The position numbers and the translations under genes were made by a program. Below, piece by piece: positions 32,482 through 40,819 of a stretch of 64,000 nt of DNA (position 1 is its first letter; every line of letters starts with the position of its first letter). Where the stretch lies: assembly GCA_965230965.1 (NCBI GenBank), contig OZ246401.1, positions 124,001-188,000 on the forward strand, in the 5' to 3' direction. The notes under the pieces are model-generated. The model was given only the letters and a program-made list of their open reading frames with translations. It made no database searches and was not told the DNA's origin. This DNA comes from OLB23 sp965230965. Its GTDB lineage: Bacteria; Patescibacteriota; Microgenomatia; UBA1406; HO2-37-13b.

Positions 32482-33529
32482 TCTTATTAATCAATACGAT
32501 AAAGAAAGCAAGAAATATAACTGCAATAGATAAAGCAAGAATTTTTTGTTGCTGATGAAAAAGTAATGCTGCGCAGCCAAATAGAAACGATACAAACCAA
32601 TAAAACACTGCAATTCGCCTGCGCCCCCATCCAATCTCCATCAACCTATGATGAAAATGCCCGGCGTCACCCCTGAAAGGTGACTGTTTATTTTTTAGGC
32701 GACGCAGAATGGTGTACATGGCATCAATAAGGGGAATCGCTAAAACGAGTGCCATGGTGCCTACCTTTCCCCATGACAAAATAGATAGTACACCTAACAT
32801 ATATCCTGAAAGAGCGCCACCGCTATATCCTGGCATAATTTTCTGGGGATAAAAATGCCATGGCAAAAACCCTAAGTACGCGCCACCAACAATAAATGCG
32901 AGCAGCGCTACACTTATCGCGCTAATCTCATGTGATGAAAATCGCAACGCAACAAGACCTAAAACAATACTTGCTATGGCAGTAAAACCTGAAAGCTGGC
33001 CATCAACACCACTACTCCAGCTTACAAAATTCATTATCGCTACTATCCAGATAAGTGAAAATAAATTTGACAGAATAAGAAACTCATGCGTGCCAAATAG
33101 ATGATAGGTGAATCTAATATGCTCCAGGTTTATAACTCCACCCAGTGGGTTAGTAATATAAGGCACGCCAAGACCGAACAAAATAACAAGTGCAACAATG
33201 AGAATATTCATAATGAGTCGCGATATTGCAGAAAGATCAAAATAATCATCTAAAATTCCAACAAGTACTATAAGAAAGCCGCCTAATAAGACCCCCAAAA
33301 GAATTTGGTTCATTGGTATAAGCAATAGGCTTGCGGCTAATATAGCTATAAAAATACCTACACCGCCTGCTCGTGGAATAACTCCCGAATGAGTATGTGC
33401 CGGATGTTTCCTTTTACGTTTATCATCAACAAGATGCAACTTATGCGCAATACGGATAACTGCTGGTGAAGATACATAAGAAATAACAGCTGAAAGAATA
33501 ATAGTAACGAGTATTTCGGCTATTCCCAT
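32459..33529 (-). CDS. WecA/TagO-like polyprenyl-phosphate phosphosugar transferase (MraY family)
   Basis: 356 residues, about ten membrane helices. It would transfer a sugar-1-phosphate (often GlcNAc-1-P) from UDP-sugar to undecaprenyl phosphate, the first step of a lipid-linked glycan. Motifs: DDKRKRKHPAHTHSGVIPRAGG, the acidic GILDDYFDLS, a NFVSWSSGVDGQLSGF loop (usually N-FID-G) and the FRGDAGHFHHRLMEIGW motif typical of WecA/TagO rather than MraY. Its ATG overlaps the upstream small membrane protein stop by 1 base (TAATG). Confidence 0.87.
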   Translation of the reverse strand: MGIAEILVTIILSAVISYVSSPAVIRIAHKLHLVDDKRKRKHPAHTHSGVIPRAGGVGIFIAILAASLLLIPMNQILLGVLLGGFLIVLVGILDDYFDLSAISRLIMNILIVALVILFGLGVPYITNPLGGVINLEHIRFTYHLFGTHEFLILSNLFSLIWIVAIMNFVSWSSGVDGQLSGFTAIASIVLGLVALRFSSHEISAISVALLAFIVGGAYLGFLPWHFYPQKIMPGYSGGALSGYMLGVLSILSWGKVGTMALVLAIPLIDAMYTILRRLKNKQSPFRGDAGHFHHRLMEIGWGRRRIAVFYWFVSFLFGCAALLFHQQQKILALSIAVIFLAFFIVLINKIKSRSHA

Positions 33530-33861
33530 TAAAAAGCAACTAACACAATAATTTTGATAAATATATATGCAGACATAACCATAATGACAATATTGGCGAT
33601 CTGTGTTACATCTTCAACAAGAGCATAATTCTCTTTCAACTTATTGCTCATAAAACTATTGGCCACAATACACATCAATGAAATTAAGGGAATAATTACA
33701 ATGAACCATGTTGATACAACTTGATCAGTGCTATTTGGTAATGAATAAAAAAGTGGAATCTCAGGTGGAAGACGTAAATATGCCAATGCAAAAAAAACAA
33801 GCATAACGACGATTGAACCCAAATAGAAGAGTGGTATTGAAAATCCCCGTAATTTAAACAT
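33529..33861 (-). CDS. small membrane protein, unknown
   Basis: 110 residues from the ATG at 33861; a longer reading would run across the promoter. Three hydrophobic helices, with a RLPPEIPLFYSLPNSTDQVV stretch between the first two that is common in uncharacterised candidate-phyla membrane proteins. TATAAT lies 6 nt before the ATG. It precedes and overlaps the WecA-like gene by 1 base, so may be functionally tied to it. Confidence 0.6.
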   Translation of the reverse strand: MFKLRGFSIPLFYLGSIVVMLVFFALAYLRLPPEIPLFYSLPNSTDQVVSTWFIVIIPLISLMCIVANSFMSNKLKENYALVEDVTQIANIVIMVMSAYIFIKIIVLVAF

Positions 33862-33867
33862 ACAGCA

Positions 33868-33873
33868 ATTATA
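33868..33873 (-). promoter_or_regulatory. -10 box of the small membrane protein / WecA-like operon
   Basis: Minus-strand TATAAT, 6 nt before the ATG at 33861, implying a leaderless mRNA. It is back to back with the sodA promoter. Confidence 0.55.
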
Positions 33874-33886
33874 ACAAAGCTGAGAT

Positions 33887-33915
33887 TTGACAGAAAGTAT
33901 CGACAAGAGTACAAT
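33887..33915 (+). promoter_or_regulatory. sodA promoter
   Basis: Perfect -35 TTGACA (33887-33892), 17-base spacer, -10 TACAAT (33910-33915), then 6 nt to the ATG at 33922. The expected transcription start falls on the start codon, so the mRNA should be leaderless. Confidence 0.8.
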
Positions 33916-33921
33916 GTCGCT

Positions 33922-34527
33922 ATGTTTAGCGTACCTGAACTTCCCTACGAATATAATGCTCTAGAGCCTCACATTGATGAAGAAACGATGCATCTGCACC
34001 ATGATAAACACCATGCCACATATGTCACTAACCTGAATACCGCACTGGAAAAATTACCAGAGCTGCTCGAAATGGATATTGAAGAACTTATCCAAAACCT
34101 TGACAAAGTTCCAGAAGATATCCGCACAACTGTCAGAAACAATGCTGGTGGGCATTATAACCATAGTCTTTTTTGGACACTCATGTCCCCAGACGGTGGT
34201 GGCGAACCTGATGGACTGATTATGGAAAAAATAAATGAATCTTTTGGTAGTTTCAAAGAATTTACAGACGCTTTCAATAAAGCTGGATTAGGTAGGTTTG
34301 GCAGTGGTTGGGTTTGGCTTGTTGTTAAAAATGAAAAGCTAGAAATTGTATCAACACCGAATCAAGACTGCCCATTGATGGATGGCGACAAAGTCGTTTT
34401 GGGATGTGATGTATGGGAACACGCCTATTACCTTAACTACCAAAATCGCCGCGCCGATTATCTTTCTTCTTGGTGGAATGTGGTTAACTGGAAAAAAGTA
34501 GCAGAACTTTACCAGAGCGCTCAATAA
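33922..34527 (+). CDS. sodA: superoxide dismutase, Fe/Mn family (probably Mn)
   Basis: 201 residues, normal length. Metal ligands: His27 (HLHHDKHH region), His in GGHYNHSLFW, Asp and His in DVWEHAYYLNYQNRRADYL. The Gln in TPNQDCPL and the glycine-pair before HYNH resemble Mn-type rather than Fe-type enzymes, but metal preference is not certain from sequence. No signal peptide, so cytosolic. It removes superoxide and implies exposure to oxygen. The CAP gene follows with a 1-base TAATG overlap. Confidence 0.94.
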   Translation: MFSVPELPYEYNALEPHIDEETMHLHHDKHHATYVTNLNTALEKLPELLEMDIEELIQNLDKVPEDIRTTVRNNAGGHYNHSLFWTLMSPDGGGEPDGLIMEKINESFGSFKEFTDAFNKAGLGRFGSGWVWLVVKNEKLEIVSTPNQDCPLMDGDKVVLGCDVWEHAYYLNYQNRRADYLSSWWNVVNWKKVAELYQSAQ

Positions 34528-35201
34528 TGAAACAACTTTTGCGATTACTTCCCATTATTGTCATAACTTTTTTTGCGATACACTACAGAGAGAGCATTGC
34601 AAAAGCTCTTATTGACTATCGGAATGCGACCCAATACCCTGAAAGCTCTCATGAGGTCCAACTTAATACTGCACATTTTTTAAGCATCGCTCCATCACCT
34701 AGCCCAACAAAGACCCCAAAAAAACAGGTTGCCGAACAAACCAAGAGCGCTGAGGAATGGGGTGTTGCAAAAAAAGTTGGCGAGGGAACATATACTATTC
34801 GTGTTGGAAACGATGCCGAAATGGGCTCAGCTCAAGATGTATTTAATGCATTAAATGCGTACCGTGCTGCGAATGGCATTGGTCCACTCAACTGGGATGA
34901 TAATTTAGCACGATATGCACAAAGTCGTGCAGAATACATGCAGAGTATTCAAACAACTGATCAGCATGCAGGCTTTAACCATTTCCTCGAAGCTGAGGAT
35001 GGATTTAACAAAATGGGATACTACCAGTTAGGAGAAAATTCATATTATGGGGGAAAGTTGAGTGGCACACATGTTATCGAATGGGTATTTGCAAAAAGTC
35101 CTGGACACGATGCAAATCAAAAGAATACAGAATGGTCGCATGTCGGGGTAGGTGTCACTGATTCCACAGTGAATCTTAACTTCGGTGGAAGAAAGATGTA
35201 A
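34527..35201 (+). CDS. CAP-domain (SCP/PR1-like) extracellular protein
   Basis: 224 residues. Membrane segment or uncleaved signal at about 5-22, a Pro/Thr/Lys-rich linker to about 95, then a CAP domain at about 100-220: DVFNALNAYRAANGIGPLNWDDNLARYAQ in parts, HAGFNHF, QLGENSYYGG, EWVFAKSPGHDANQ and WSHVGVGV. The His and Glu of the CAP cavity are present. Function of bacterial CAP proteins is largely unknown. Its stop abuts the convergent GT2 gene with no spacing. Confidence 0.85.
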   Translation: MKQLLRLLPIIVITFFAIHYRESIAKALIDYRNATQYPESSHEVQLNTAHFLSIAPSPSPTKTPKKQVAEQTKSAEEWGVAKKVGEGTYTIRVGNDAEMGSAQDVFNALNAYRAANGIGPLNWDDNLARYAQSRAEYMQSIQTTDQHAGFNHFLEAEDGFNKMGYYQLGENSYYGGKLSGTHVIEWVFAKSPGHDANQKNTEWSHVGVGVTDSTVNLNFGGRKM

Positions 35202-36698
35202 TTAAATTTTTTCAGTAACCTTATATTCAATTTTTTTTCCTAACAACATTCGCGTATGTGCTTCCAGTGCTGGCAATGAAGAAAAAAGGAATGAGATTAT
35301 TGGCAAAAGATACCACTGAATAAAAAGCATTGGTACATTTTTTAATTCAGTTTTAATCTTCGCTCTTTCCCTAAGTTTGTAGTCAAAATACACAGTAAGA
35401 ATTATGACTACAGAAGAGAGCGTCAAAATAAACGATGATAATTTTGGAAGTAGAAACCCAAATACTGTTCTTCTGAATACTGGATTAACAAGAGGAGGAA
35501 TTGAGGCACTAATCGTTAATAGAAAGAACGATGTTGGCCATAAGAAGTGTGTTTCTACTACATGAAAGATTCTCTTAAACTTCACCATAAATGGAATGTG
35601 TGGACTATGCATTGCGCGAACTATAGCATATGGAATGTCAGTAACACCCCATGCCCATCGTTTCTCTTGCTCATAACGTGTTTTAAATGTCTTCCACAAA
35701 CTTTTTGAGAGTACGCCATCACGAATAATGGGCATATAAATCGGCACGGTTTTCACTTTTTGACCAAGGGTAAAGAAGGCTTGCATCCACACATGCCAGT
35801 CCTCTGGAATAATATCGGTGTCCCAATAGCCAACACTTTCCAGGAGCCAGAGGTTTGTAGAATATGTTGAAATCTGGATGAGGTCATCTTCTTGGGACAC
35901 ATATGCGAATCGCACAACCGAAGAAAGTATAGTTTGCATTCGAACAGGAAGCGGCAATTTCCAAAAATTATTATACAAAAGGACTGGCGCTGCGTAAAAA
36001 TAGTAGCGGCTATTTGGATTCTTTAAAAATTTATAGGTAACACAAGGAACATAATTTGGTGGCAAAAGACTATCGGCGTCACATACTGTGACCACTGCAT
36101 TTTCTGGTGAAATTCCTCTTTCACGGATAAATGAAGACATAAACCTAGCGGCATATGTTGCATTACTCGCCTTGCCAATAACCTCACCAGGCAGTAGCTC
36201 GTGATATGTCGTCGACATACTTGCAAACTTACCTTTATATTTTTCCTGAATTTCTTTACTTCTTTCTTTAGCTACATCACCCTCTCTTTCTTCCATGCCA
36301 AACACAATATGAATTTTTTTCTTGTCGTAGTTTTGTTCTAGCATATGATCAAGTGTCACAGAAAGCTTTTCCACAGACTCTTTATAATTAACAATAAGCA
36401 TAAAATGATGGATATCTTCGTAGTTTGGAATTTTTTTAACTTCACCTATCCAATCAATAGTCTCAACAACTTTCATGAGTCGATATGAAATGATGGAATA
36501 ATAAGCAGTTTTTAACGTTTTATAAAAAAAATAGACAAGATAGGCAAGTATCAGATACGCAGCAACAGCAGGGTGAAAGATAGACATCCAAACTGGCATA
36601 AAAATAGTTGCCCACACCATTAAAGGAATGAAGATTTCGACAAAGCGATACATTCCTCCCGTCTTATTAACTACGTATGTATTAATTTGGGTTGTCAT
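35202..36698 (-). CDS. membrane GT2 glycosyltransferase, processive (cellulose-synthase-like) type
   Basis: 498 residues. Two membrane helices at about 20-65, a cytosolic GT-A domain, then three or more helices from about 375. Catalytic features of the processive GT2 group are visible: DADS near residue 210, EDWHVWMQAFF near 300 and a Q-x-x-RW-like QEKRWAWG near 345. The substrate-binding GKASNATYAARF segment precedes DAD. Such enzymes polymerise and export hexose chains. A TATAAT box (36724-36719) lies 20 nt before its ATG. Confidence 0.82.
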   Translation of the reverse strand: MTTQINTYVVNKTGGMYRFVEIFIPLMVWATIFMPVWMSIFHPAVAAYLILAYLVYFFYKTLKTAYYSIISYRLMKVVETIDWIGEVKKIPNYEDIHHFMLIVNYKESVEKLSVTLDHMLEQNYDKKKIHIVFGMEEREGDVAKERSKEIQEKYKGKFASMSTTYHELLPGEVIGKASNATYAARFMSSFIRERGISPENAVVTVCDADSLLPPNYVPCVTYKFLKNPNSRYYFYAAPVLLYNNFWKLPLPVRMQTILSSVVRFAYVSQEDDLIQISTYSTNLWLLESVGYWDTDIIPEDWHVWMQAFFTLGQKVKTVPIYMPIIRDGVLSKSLWKTFKTRYEQEKRWAWGVTDIPYAIVRAMHSPHIPFMVKFKRIFHVVETHFLWPTSFFLLTISASIPPLVNPVFRRTVFGFLLPKLSSFILTLSSVVIILTVYFDYKLRERAKIKTELKNVPMLFIQWYLLPIISFLFSSLPALEAHTRMLLGKKIEYKVTEKI

Positions 36699-36718
36699 AT
36701 CAATATTTCCCTTTTTTG

Positions 36719-36724
36719 ATTATA
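36719..36724 (-). promoter_or_regulatory. -10 box of the processive GT2 gene
   Basis: Minus-strand TATAAT, 20 nt before the ATG at 36698, giving a leader of about 14 nt with an AAAGGGA sequence. No clear -35 box. Confidence 0.45.
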
Positions 36725-36730
36725 ACAAAT

Positions 36731-37024
36731 TTACTTTGCATGCGTATAAATAAACCACGTAAGTACTATTGCAAAAAAAAGCAGCACATTAGGGAGTGAG
36801 AGGAGTTTAAGAACGAATAATAAACTCACAATGAAGAATACTATTGCTATCAACAGGGCATTTTTTTTCTTAACCCTTACAATTCTGAGTATGAAAAAAA
36901 CAAAAAGTGATATGAGCGCGTGTAGTAGAAAAATTATTACAAAGTGAGTGGGGGGGATAAAAAAAACAAAGAGAAAAATCACCAGGAGGAGAAGCAACGA
37001 CCAAAAGATTGACTTCCTATTCAT
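36731..37024 (-). CDS. small membrane protein, unknown
   Basis: 97 residues from the ATG at 37024; upstream in-frame ATGs overlap the -10 box. It is almost wholly hydrophobic, with three or four helices separated by a basic RIVRVKKKN loop. No family recognised. TATAAT lies 7 nt upstream and is shared with the divergent gene at 37046. Confidence 0.5.
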   Translation of the reverse strand: MNRKSIFWSLLLLLVIFLFVFFIPPTHFVIIFLLHALISLFVFFILRIVRVKKKNALLIAIVFFIVSLLFVLKLLSLPNVLLFFAIVLTWFIYTHAK

Positions 37025-37031
37025 GCAATCC

Positions 37032-37039
37032 ATTATACT
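37032..37039. promoter_or_regulatory. overlapping divergent -10 boxes, both leaderless
   Basis: Plus strand TATACT at 37034-37039, 6 nt before the ATG at 37046. Minus strand TATAAT at 37037-37032, 7 nt before the ATG at 37024. The two hexamers share four base pairs. On the plus side TTGACT lies 19 bases upstream. Confidence 0.6.
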
Positions 37040-37045
37040 TATGTC

Positions 37046-37822
37046 ATGTCTGAAAAAATGTTGCACGCTCTTATAGGATGTGGACTATTTGCAGTGCTGC
37101 TTTTCTTTACGTCACAAGTCTTTAACAAACAGTATGCAGCATCTTCTAAAAAATCCACAGAACCTATTCCAACAATGAAGCCGACAGATATACCAGTCGA
37201 ATGTCAAAGTCCTTATTTAAATTTGAATGAAGGTTCAAAATGGAATTATATTGTCACAACAACCACTACTCCATCCGACGCGACGCAAAAAAAACAGAAA
37301 GAAGTTCAAAATATTTCAACGACATTAACCAAAATCACTACAGGAACAATGTTATTTTCGACTGTCAATGAGAAAACAAAATTATCTTCTTCGAGTGAAA
37401 TTATTTGTACATCTTCTGGAATACTAGGATTGCCGTTTTCGTTTGCCGACAGCTTTTTCACCAAGATTGTAAAAGAAATTGAATTTATTCCTAGTAGGAG
37501 AACGTATAAAAATACAGAGTGGAACTCTACTCTAGATATCGGATCGTTTTTGCCCATTAAAATGCAAAGCTATCCAGTCGGGTTACATTTTCGTGTTATT
37601 GAAGAAGGTGAGAGTGTGATCCAAGATAAAAAAACAAACACAATAACAATACAAAGCACAAGTGATGCTAAAGGATCTATTGACGTAAGTTCGTTCGTGA
37701 ACATAACTTATACACTGGGCGAACAGGTTGGGTTAACACATGCGAGTATTACCGTAAAAGTTCCTGGGAAAGCAGATCAGTCAACGGAGGTTACATTAAG
37801 AAGCTTTTTAAACTCTCTTTGA
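37046..37822 (+). CDS. exported single-pass protein, unknown
   Basis: 258 residues. Membrane segment at about 5-24, then a Ser/Thr-rich extracytoplasmic domain. Its start (CQSPYLNLNEGSKWNYIVTT) and beta-strand-rich remainder recall surface lipocalin-like folds in a general way only; no family assigned. It ends LRSFLNSL and its stop overlaps the convergent fusA 3' end by 15 bases. Confidence 0.55.
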   Translation: MSEKMLHALIGCGLFAVLLFFTSQVFNKQYAASSKKSTEPIPTMKPTDIPVECQSPYLNLNEGSKWNYIVTTTTTPSDATQKKQKEVQNISTTLTKITTGTMLFSTVNEKTKLSSSSEIICTSSGILGLPFSFADSFFTKIVKEIEFIPSRRTYKNTEWNSTLDIGSFLPIKMQSYPVGLHFRVIEEGESVIQDKKTNTITIQSTSDAKGSIDVSSFVNITYTLGEQVGLTHASITVKVPGKADQSTEVTLRSFLNSL

Positions 37823-39907
37823 TTTCATTTCTTCAACGATACTTCTTGGAACTTCTTCGTAGTGAGATGGCTCCATATAGAAGAACCCTCGTCCTTGTGT
37901 AAGAGAACGAATAGTAGTAGCGTATCCAGAAAGTTCGGCAAGTGGGGCATTTGCTTTAACTATGGTAGAATTCCCTCTTTTCTCTGTACCGAGAATTTTT
38001 CCACGTCGACTAGAAAGATCGCCGATGACTGTGCCCATAAATTCATCTGGAACTGTTGTTTCCATCTTCATAATAGGCTCTAACAACGCAAGACCAGCTT
38101 TCTTTGCACCCTCTTGAAGACCCATGGAACCAGCTATCTTAAAGGCCATATCCGAAGAGTCGACATCATGATAGGTTCCATCATAAAGTGTTACTTCAAG
38201 GTCTGTCACAGGATAGCCGAGTAATACACCTTTTTCCATTGCTTCCACAACACCTTTTTCAACAGAAGGAATAAATTCTTGTGGAATTGCCCCTCCTTTA
38301 ATCGCATTAACATATCTATATCCTTCACCTCGACCCAAAGGAGTTAAGCGAAGGAAACAGTGACCATATTGTCCACGACCTCCACTTTGTCGAATATATT
38401 TACCTTCGACTTCAACTTGTGAGCTAATAGTCTCGCGATATGCGACTTGAGGTTTACCCACGTCTACATTGAGGCCCATTTCGCGCTGCATACGATCTAC
38501 AAGAATTTCCAAATGCAGCTCTCCCATTCCTGAGATAATTGTTTGACCAGTTTCATGATCAACTTTTACACGGAAGGTTGGATCTTCATCTGAAAGTCTT
38601 TGCAAAACATATGAAAGTTTTTCTTGATCAGACTTTGTCTTTGGCTCAATAGCAAGGGATATAACAGGCTCTGGGAATGTTATTTGTTCAAGAATAATAG
38701 GATTCTTTTCATCAGCGAGACTGTCACCAGTCCCTGTATCTTTTGGACCAATCAAACCAACAATTTCTCCAGCATATGCTTTATCGATTTCTTCACGATT
38801 ATTGGCATGCATAATCATGATACGACTTATGCGTTCACGCTTACCTGTACTTGCGTTATAAAGATATGAGCCGGTTTCAAGCACGCCTGAATATATACGT
38901 GCGTACGTAAGCTTACCAACGTGTGGATCAAGTTGAATCTTGAAGGCAATTGCTGATAAATCCTCATCAATGCTAAGTTTACGGGTAATTTCTTCCTCAG
39001 TTCCTGGTTTTATGCCTGTAATTGTTCCTAAATCTGCTGGTGAAGGAAGGAAATCTACAACACCATCAAGAAGTGGCTGCACACCTTTATTTCTTAATGA
39101 TGTGCCTGCATAAATAGGGACAATTTTATATGCAATGGTTGCTTTACGAATACCTCTCATTAATTCTTCATTAGAAATCTCTTCACCTGCAAAAAACTTT
39201 TCAAGAAGGTCGTCATTAAATTCGCATACTGCTTCAATCATTTCTTGGCGTTTTGCTTTAGCAAGTTCTAGCATGTCTGCTGGGATCTCCTCAACATCAT
39301 AGTCTGTTCCCTTTTCATCCTTGCCCCATACATAGGCTTCCATAGTAATCAGATTAACAACACCAACAAACGAAGACTCCTGGCCAATTGGATATGCTAT
39401 TGGAACAGGCTTTGCTTGTAGTCGCTCACGAATATCTGCCATTGTATTCTCAAAGTTCGCACCTATCTTGTCCATCTTATTAATAAAACAGATACGTGGA
39501 ACGTTGTATTTATCTGCTTGGCGCCAGACGGTTTCAGATTGTGATTGCACACCTTCTTCTGCATCAAACACCATAACGGCGCCATCAAGTACACGAAGTG
39601 AACGTTCCACTTCGGCCGTAAAATCAACGTGGCCTGGTGTATCAATAATATTTATGCGAATATCTCTCCAGAAGGCAGTTGTCGCAGCGGACACAATAGT
39701 AATACCTCTTTCGCGCTCTTGATCCATCCAGTCCATTTGTGTATCGCCATCATCAATATCACCAATCTTGTAGGTACGGCCTGTATAAAAAAGAATGCGT
39801 TCTGTAGTTGTCGTTTTGCCCGCATCAATGTGCGCAATAATACCAATATTACGAATCTTTTCAGGATCAATAGTCCTATTCTTTGTAATGATATTTTGTT
39901 GCGCCAT
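37808..39907 (-). CDS. fusA: translation elongation factor G
   Basis: 699 residues, normal length. G1 AHIDAGKTTTTERIL, switch region RERGITIVSAATT, G3 DTPGHVDFTAEVERSLR, G4 NKMDKIGA, followed by domains II-V (GRGQYGHCFLRLTPLG in domain IV). It drives tRNA-mRNA translocation. Last gene of the rpoB-rpoC-rpsL-rpsG-fusA series; tuf, which often follows fusA, is instead upstream of rpsJ about 12 kb away. Confidence 0.98.
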   Translation of the reverse strand: MAQQNIITKNRTIDPEKIRNIGIIAHIDAGKTTTTERILFYTGRTYKIGDIDDGDTQMDWMDQERERGITIVSAATTAFWRDIRINIIDTPGHVDFTAEVERSLRVLDGAVMVFDAEEGVQSQSETVWRQADKYNVPRICFINKMDKIGANFENTMADIRERLQAKPVPIAYPIGQESSFVGVVNLITMEAYVWGKDEKGTDYDVEEIPADMLELAKAKRQEMIEAVCEFNDDLLEKFFAGEEISNEELMRGIRKATIAYKIVPIYAGTSLRNKGVQPLLDGVVDFLPSPADLGTITGIKPGTEEEITRKLSIDEDLSAIAFKIQLDPHVGKLTYARIYSGVLETGSYLYNASTGKRERISRIMIMHANNREEIDKAYAGEIVGLIGPKDTGTGDSLADEKNPIILEQITFPEPVISLAIEPKTKSDQEKLSYVLQRLSDEDPTFRVKVDHETGQTIISGMGELHLEILVDRMQREMGLNVDVGKPQVAYRETISSQVEVEGKYIRQSGGRGQYGHCFLRLTPLGRGEGYRYVNAIKGGAIPQEFIPSVEKGVVEAMEKGVLLGYPVTDLEVTLYDGTYHDVDSSDMAFKIAGSMGLQEGAKKAGLALLEPIMKMETTVPDEFMGTVIGDLSSRRGKILGTEKRGNSTIVKANAPLAELSGYATTIRSLTQGRGFFYMEPSHYEEVPRSIVEEMKSKRV

Positions 39908-39916
39908 TGTAGTATC

Positions 39917-40390
39917 TTACCAGTTAAAGTGGGCGAATGCTTTGTTAGCTTGCGCCACTTTTTCAACTTGGAGTCGTTTATTAACAGCTTCGCCTTGGTT
40001 TTGATAGGCATCCATTATTTCTGCAAAAAGTTTATTTTCAAAAGATTTGTATTGCTTATTAGAGCGAGAATTTGCACCATTTACAATCCAATTCAAGGCT
40101 AAATACAGTCTTCTTTGTGGACGTGTATCCATAGGAACTAAATATGACGCACCACCGACACGTCGTGGCTTGACTTCTTTAGTAGGAGCAACATTATCAA
40201 TAGCTTTACTCAATACCTCAACGGGTTCAAGGTTTTTTTCTTTAATTTGATTAAGTGCACCGTATACAACCTTTTCTGCAACTGATTTTTTACCATCAAC
40301 CATGACGTAGTTAATTAATTTAGCTACCTCATAGCTTTCTAACATCAAATCGCTGCTAACTGTATTTTTTTTATATGATCGTCTAGGCAT
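39917..40390 (-). CDS. rpsG: 30S ribosomal protein S7 (uS7)
   Basis: 157 residues, normal length. MPRRSYKKN start, LINYVMVDGKKSVAEKVVYGAL, and VKPRRVGGASYLVPMDTRPQRRLYLAL RNA-binding region. It nucleates the small-subunit head. Nine bases before fusA and 11 after rpsL. Confidence 0.97.
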   Translation of the reverse strand: MPRRSYKKNTVSSDLMLESYEVAKLINYVMVDGKKSVAEKVVYGALNQIKEKNLEPVEVLSKAIDNVAPTKEVKPRRVGGASYLVPMDTRPQRRLYLALNWIVNGANSRSNKQYKSFENKLFAEIMDAYQNQGEAVNKRLQVEKVAQANKAFAHFNW

Positions 40391-40401
40391 GTTATATTAT
40401 A

Positions 40402-40818
40402 TTAACTTTTTTTAGGTTTACGAGTACCATATTTGGAACGTGATGAAGCTCTATTTTCAGTACCGGTAGAATCATACACACCACGTACAATGTGGTATTT
40501 TACTCCTGGTAAATCTTTCACTCTTCCACCACGAACTAACACTACTGAGTGTTCAGCAAGTTGATGACCAATACCAGGAATGTATGCCGTAATTTCTGAA
40601 CCATTTGAAAGCTTCACACGAGCAACTTTACGAAGTGCCGAGTTAGGCTTCTTTGGTGTCATTGTTCTTACCACTGTACAAACGCCACGCTTAAAAGGGC
40701 TGTTGTGTGGCACCTTCTTGCGCTTAATATTGTTGATCGAATGCTTAAGACCAACGGCATTTGCCTTTCTGGTCTTAGTTGTTCGTCTATGTTTGATTAA
40801 TTGACTAATTGTTGGCAT
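40402..40818 (-). CDS. rpsL: 30S ribosomal protein S12 (uS12)
   Basis: 138 residues from the ATG at 40818 (MPTISQLIKHRR); a longer frame would overlap the rpoC stop. Decoding-site motif TPKKPNSALRKVARV includes the Lys whose change gives streptomycin resistance in other bacteria; GIGHQLAEHSVVLVRGGRVKDLPGVKYH is intact. It begins 1 base after rpoC. Confidence 0.97.
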   Translation of the reverse strand: MPTISQLIKHRRTTKTRKANAVGLKHSINNIKRKKVPHNSPFKRGVCTVVRTMTPKKPNSALRKVARVKLSNGSEITAYIPGIGHQLAEHSVVLVRGGRVKDLPGVKYHIVRGVYDSTGTENRASSRSKYGTRKPKKS

Positions 40819-40819
40819 A

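Noticed and set aside
39629..40102. Long plus-strand frames across fusA and rpsG
   Set aside because: Mirror frames of strongly conserved coding sequence; cysteine- and asparagine-rich nonsense products.
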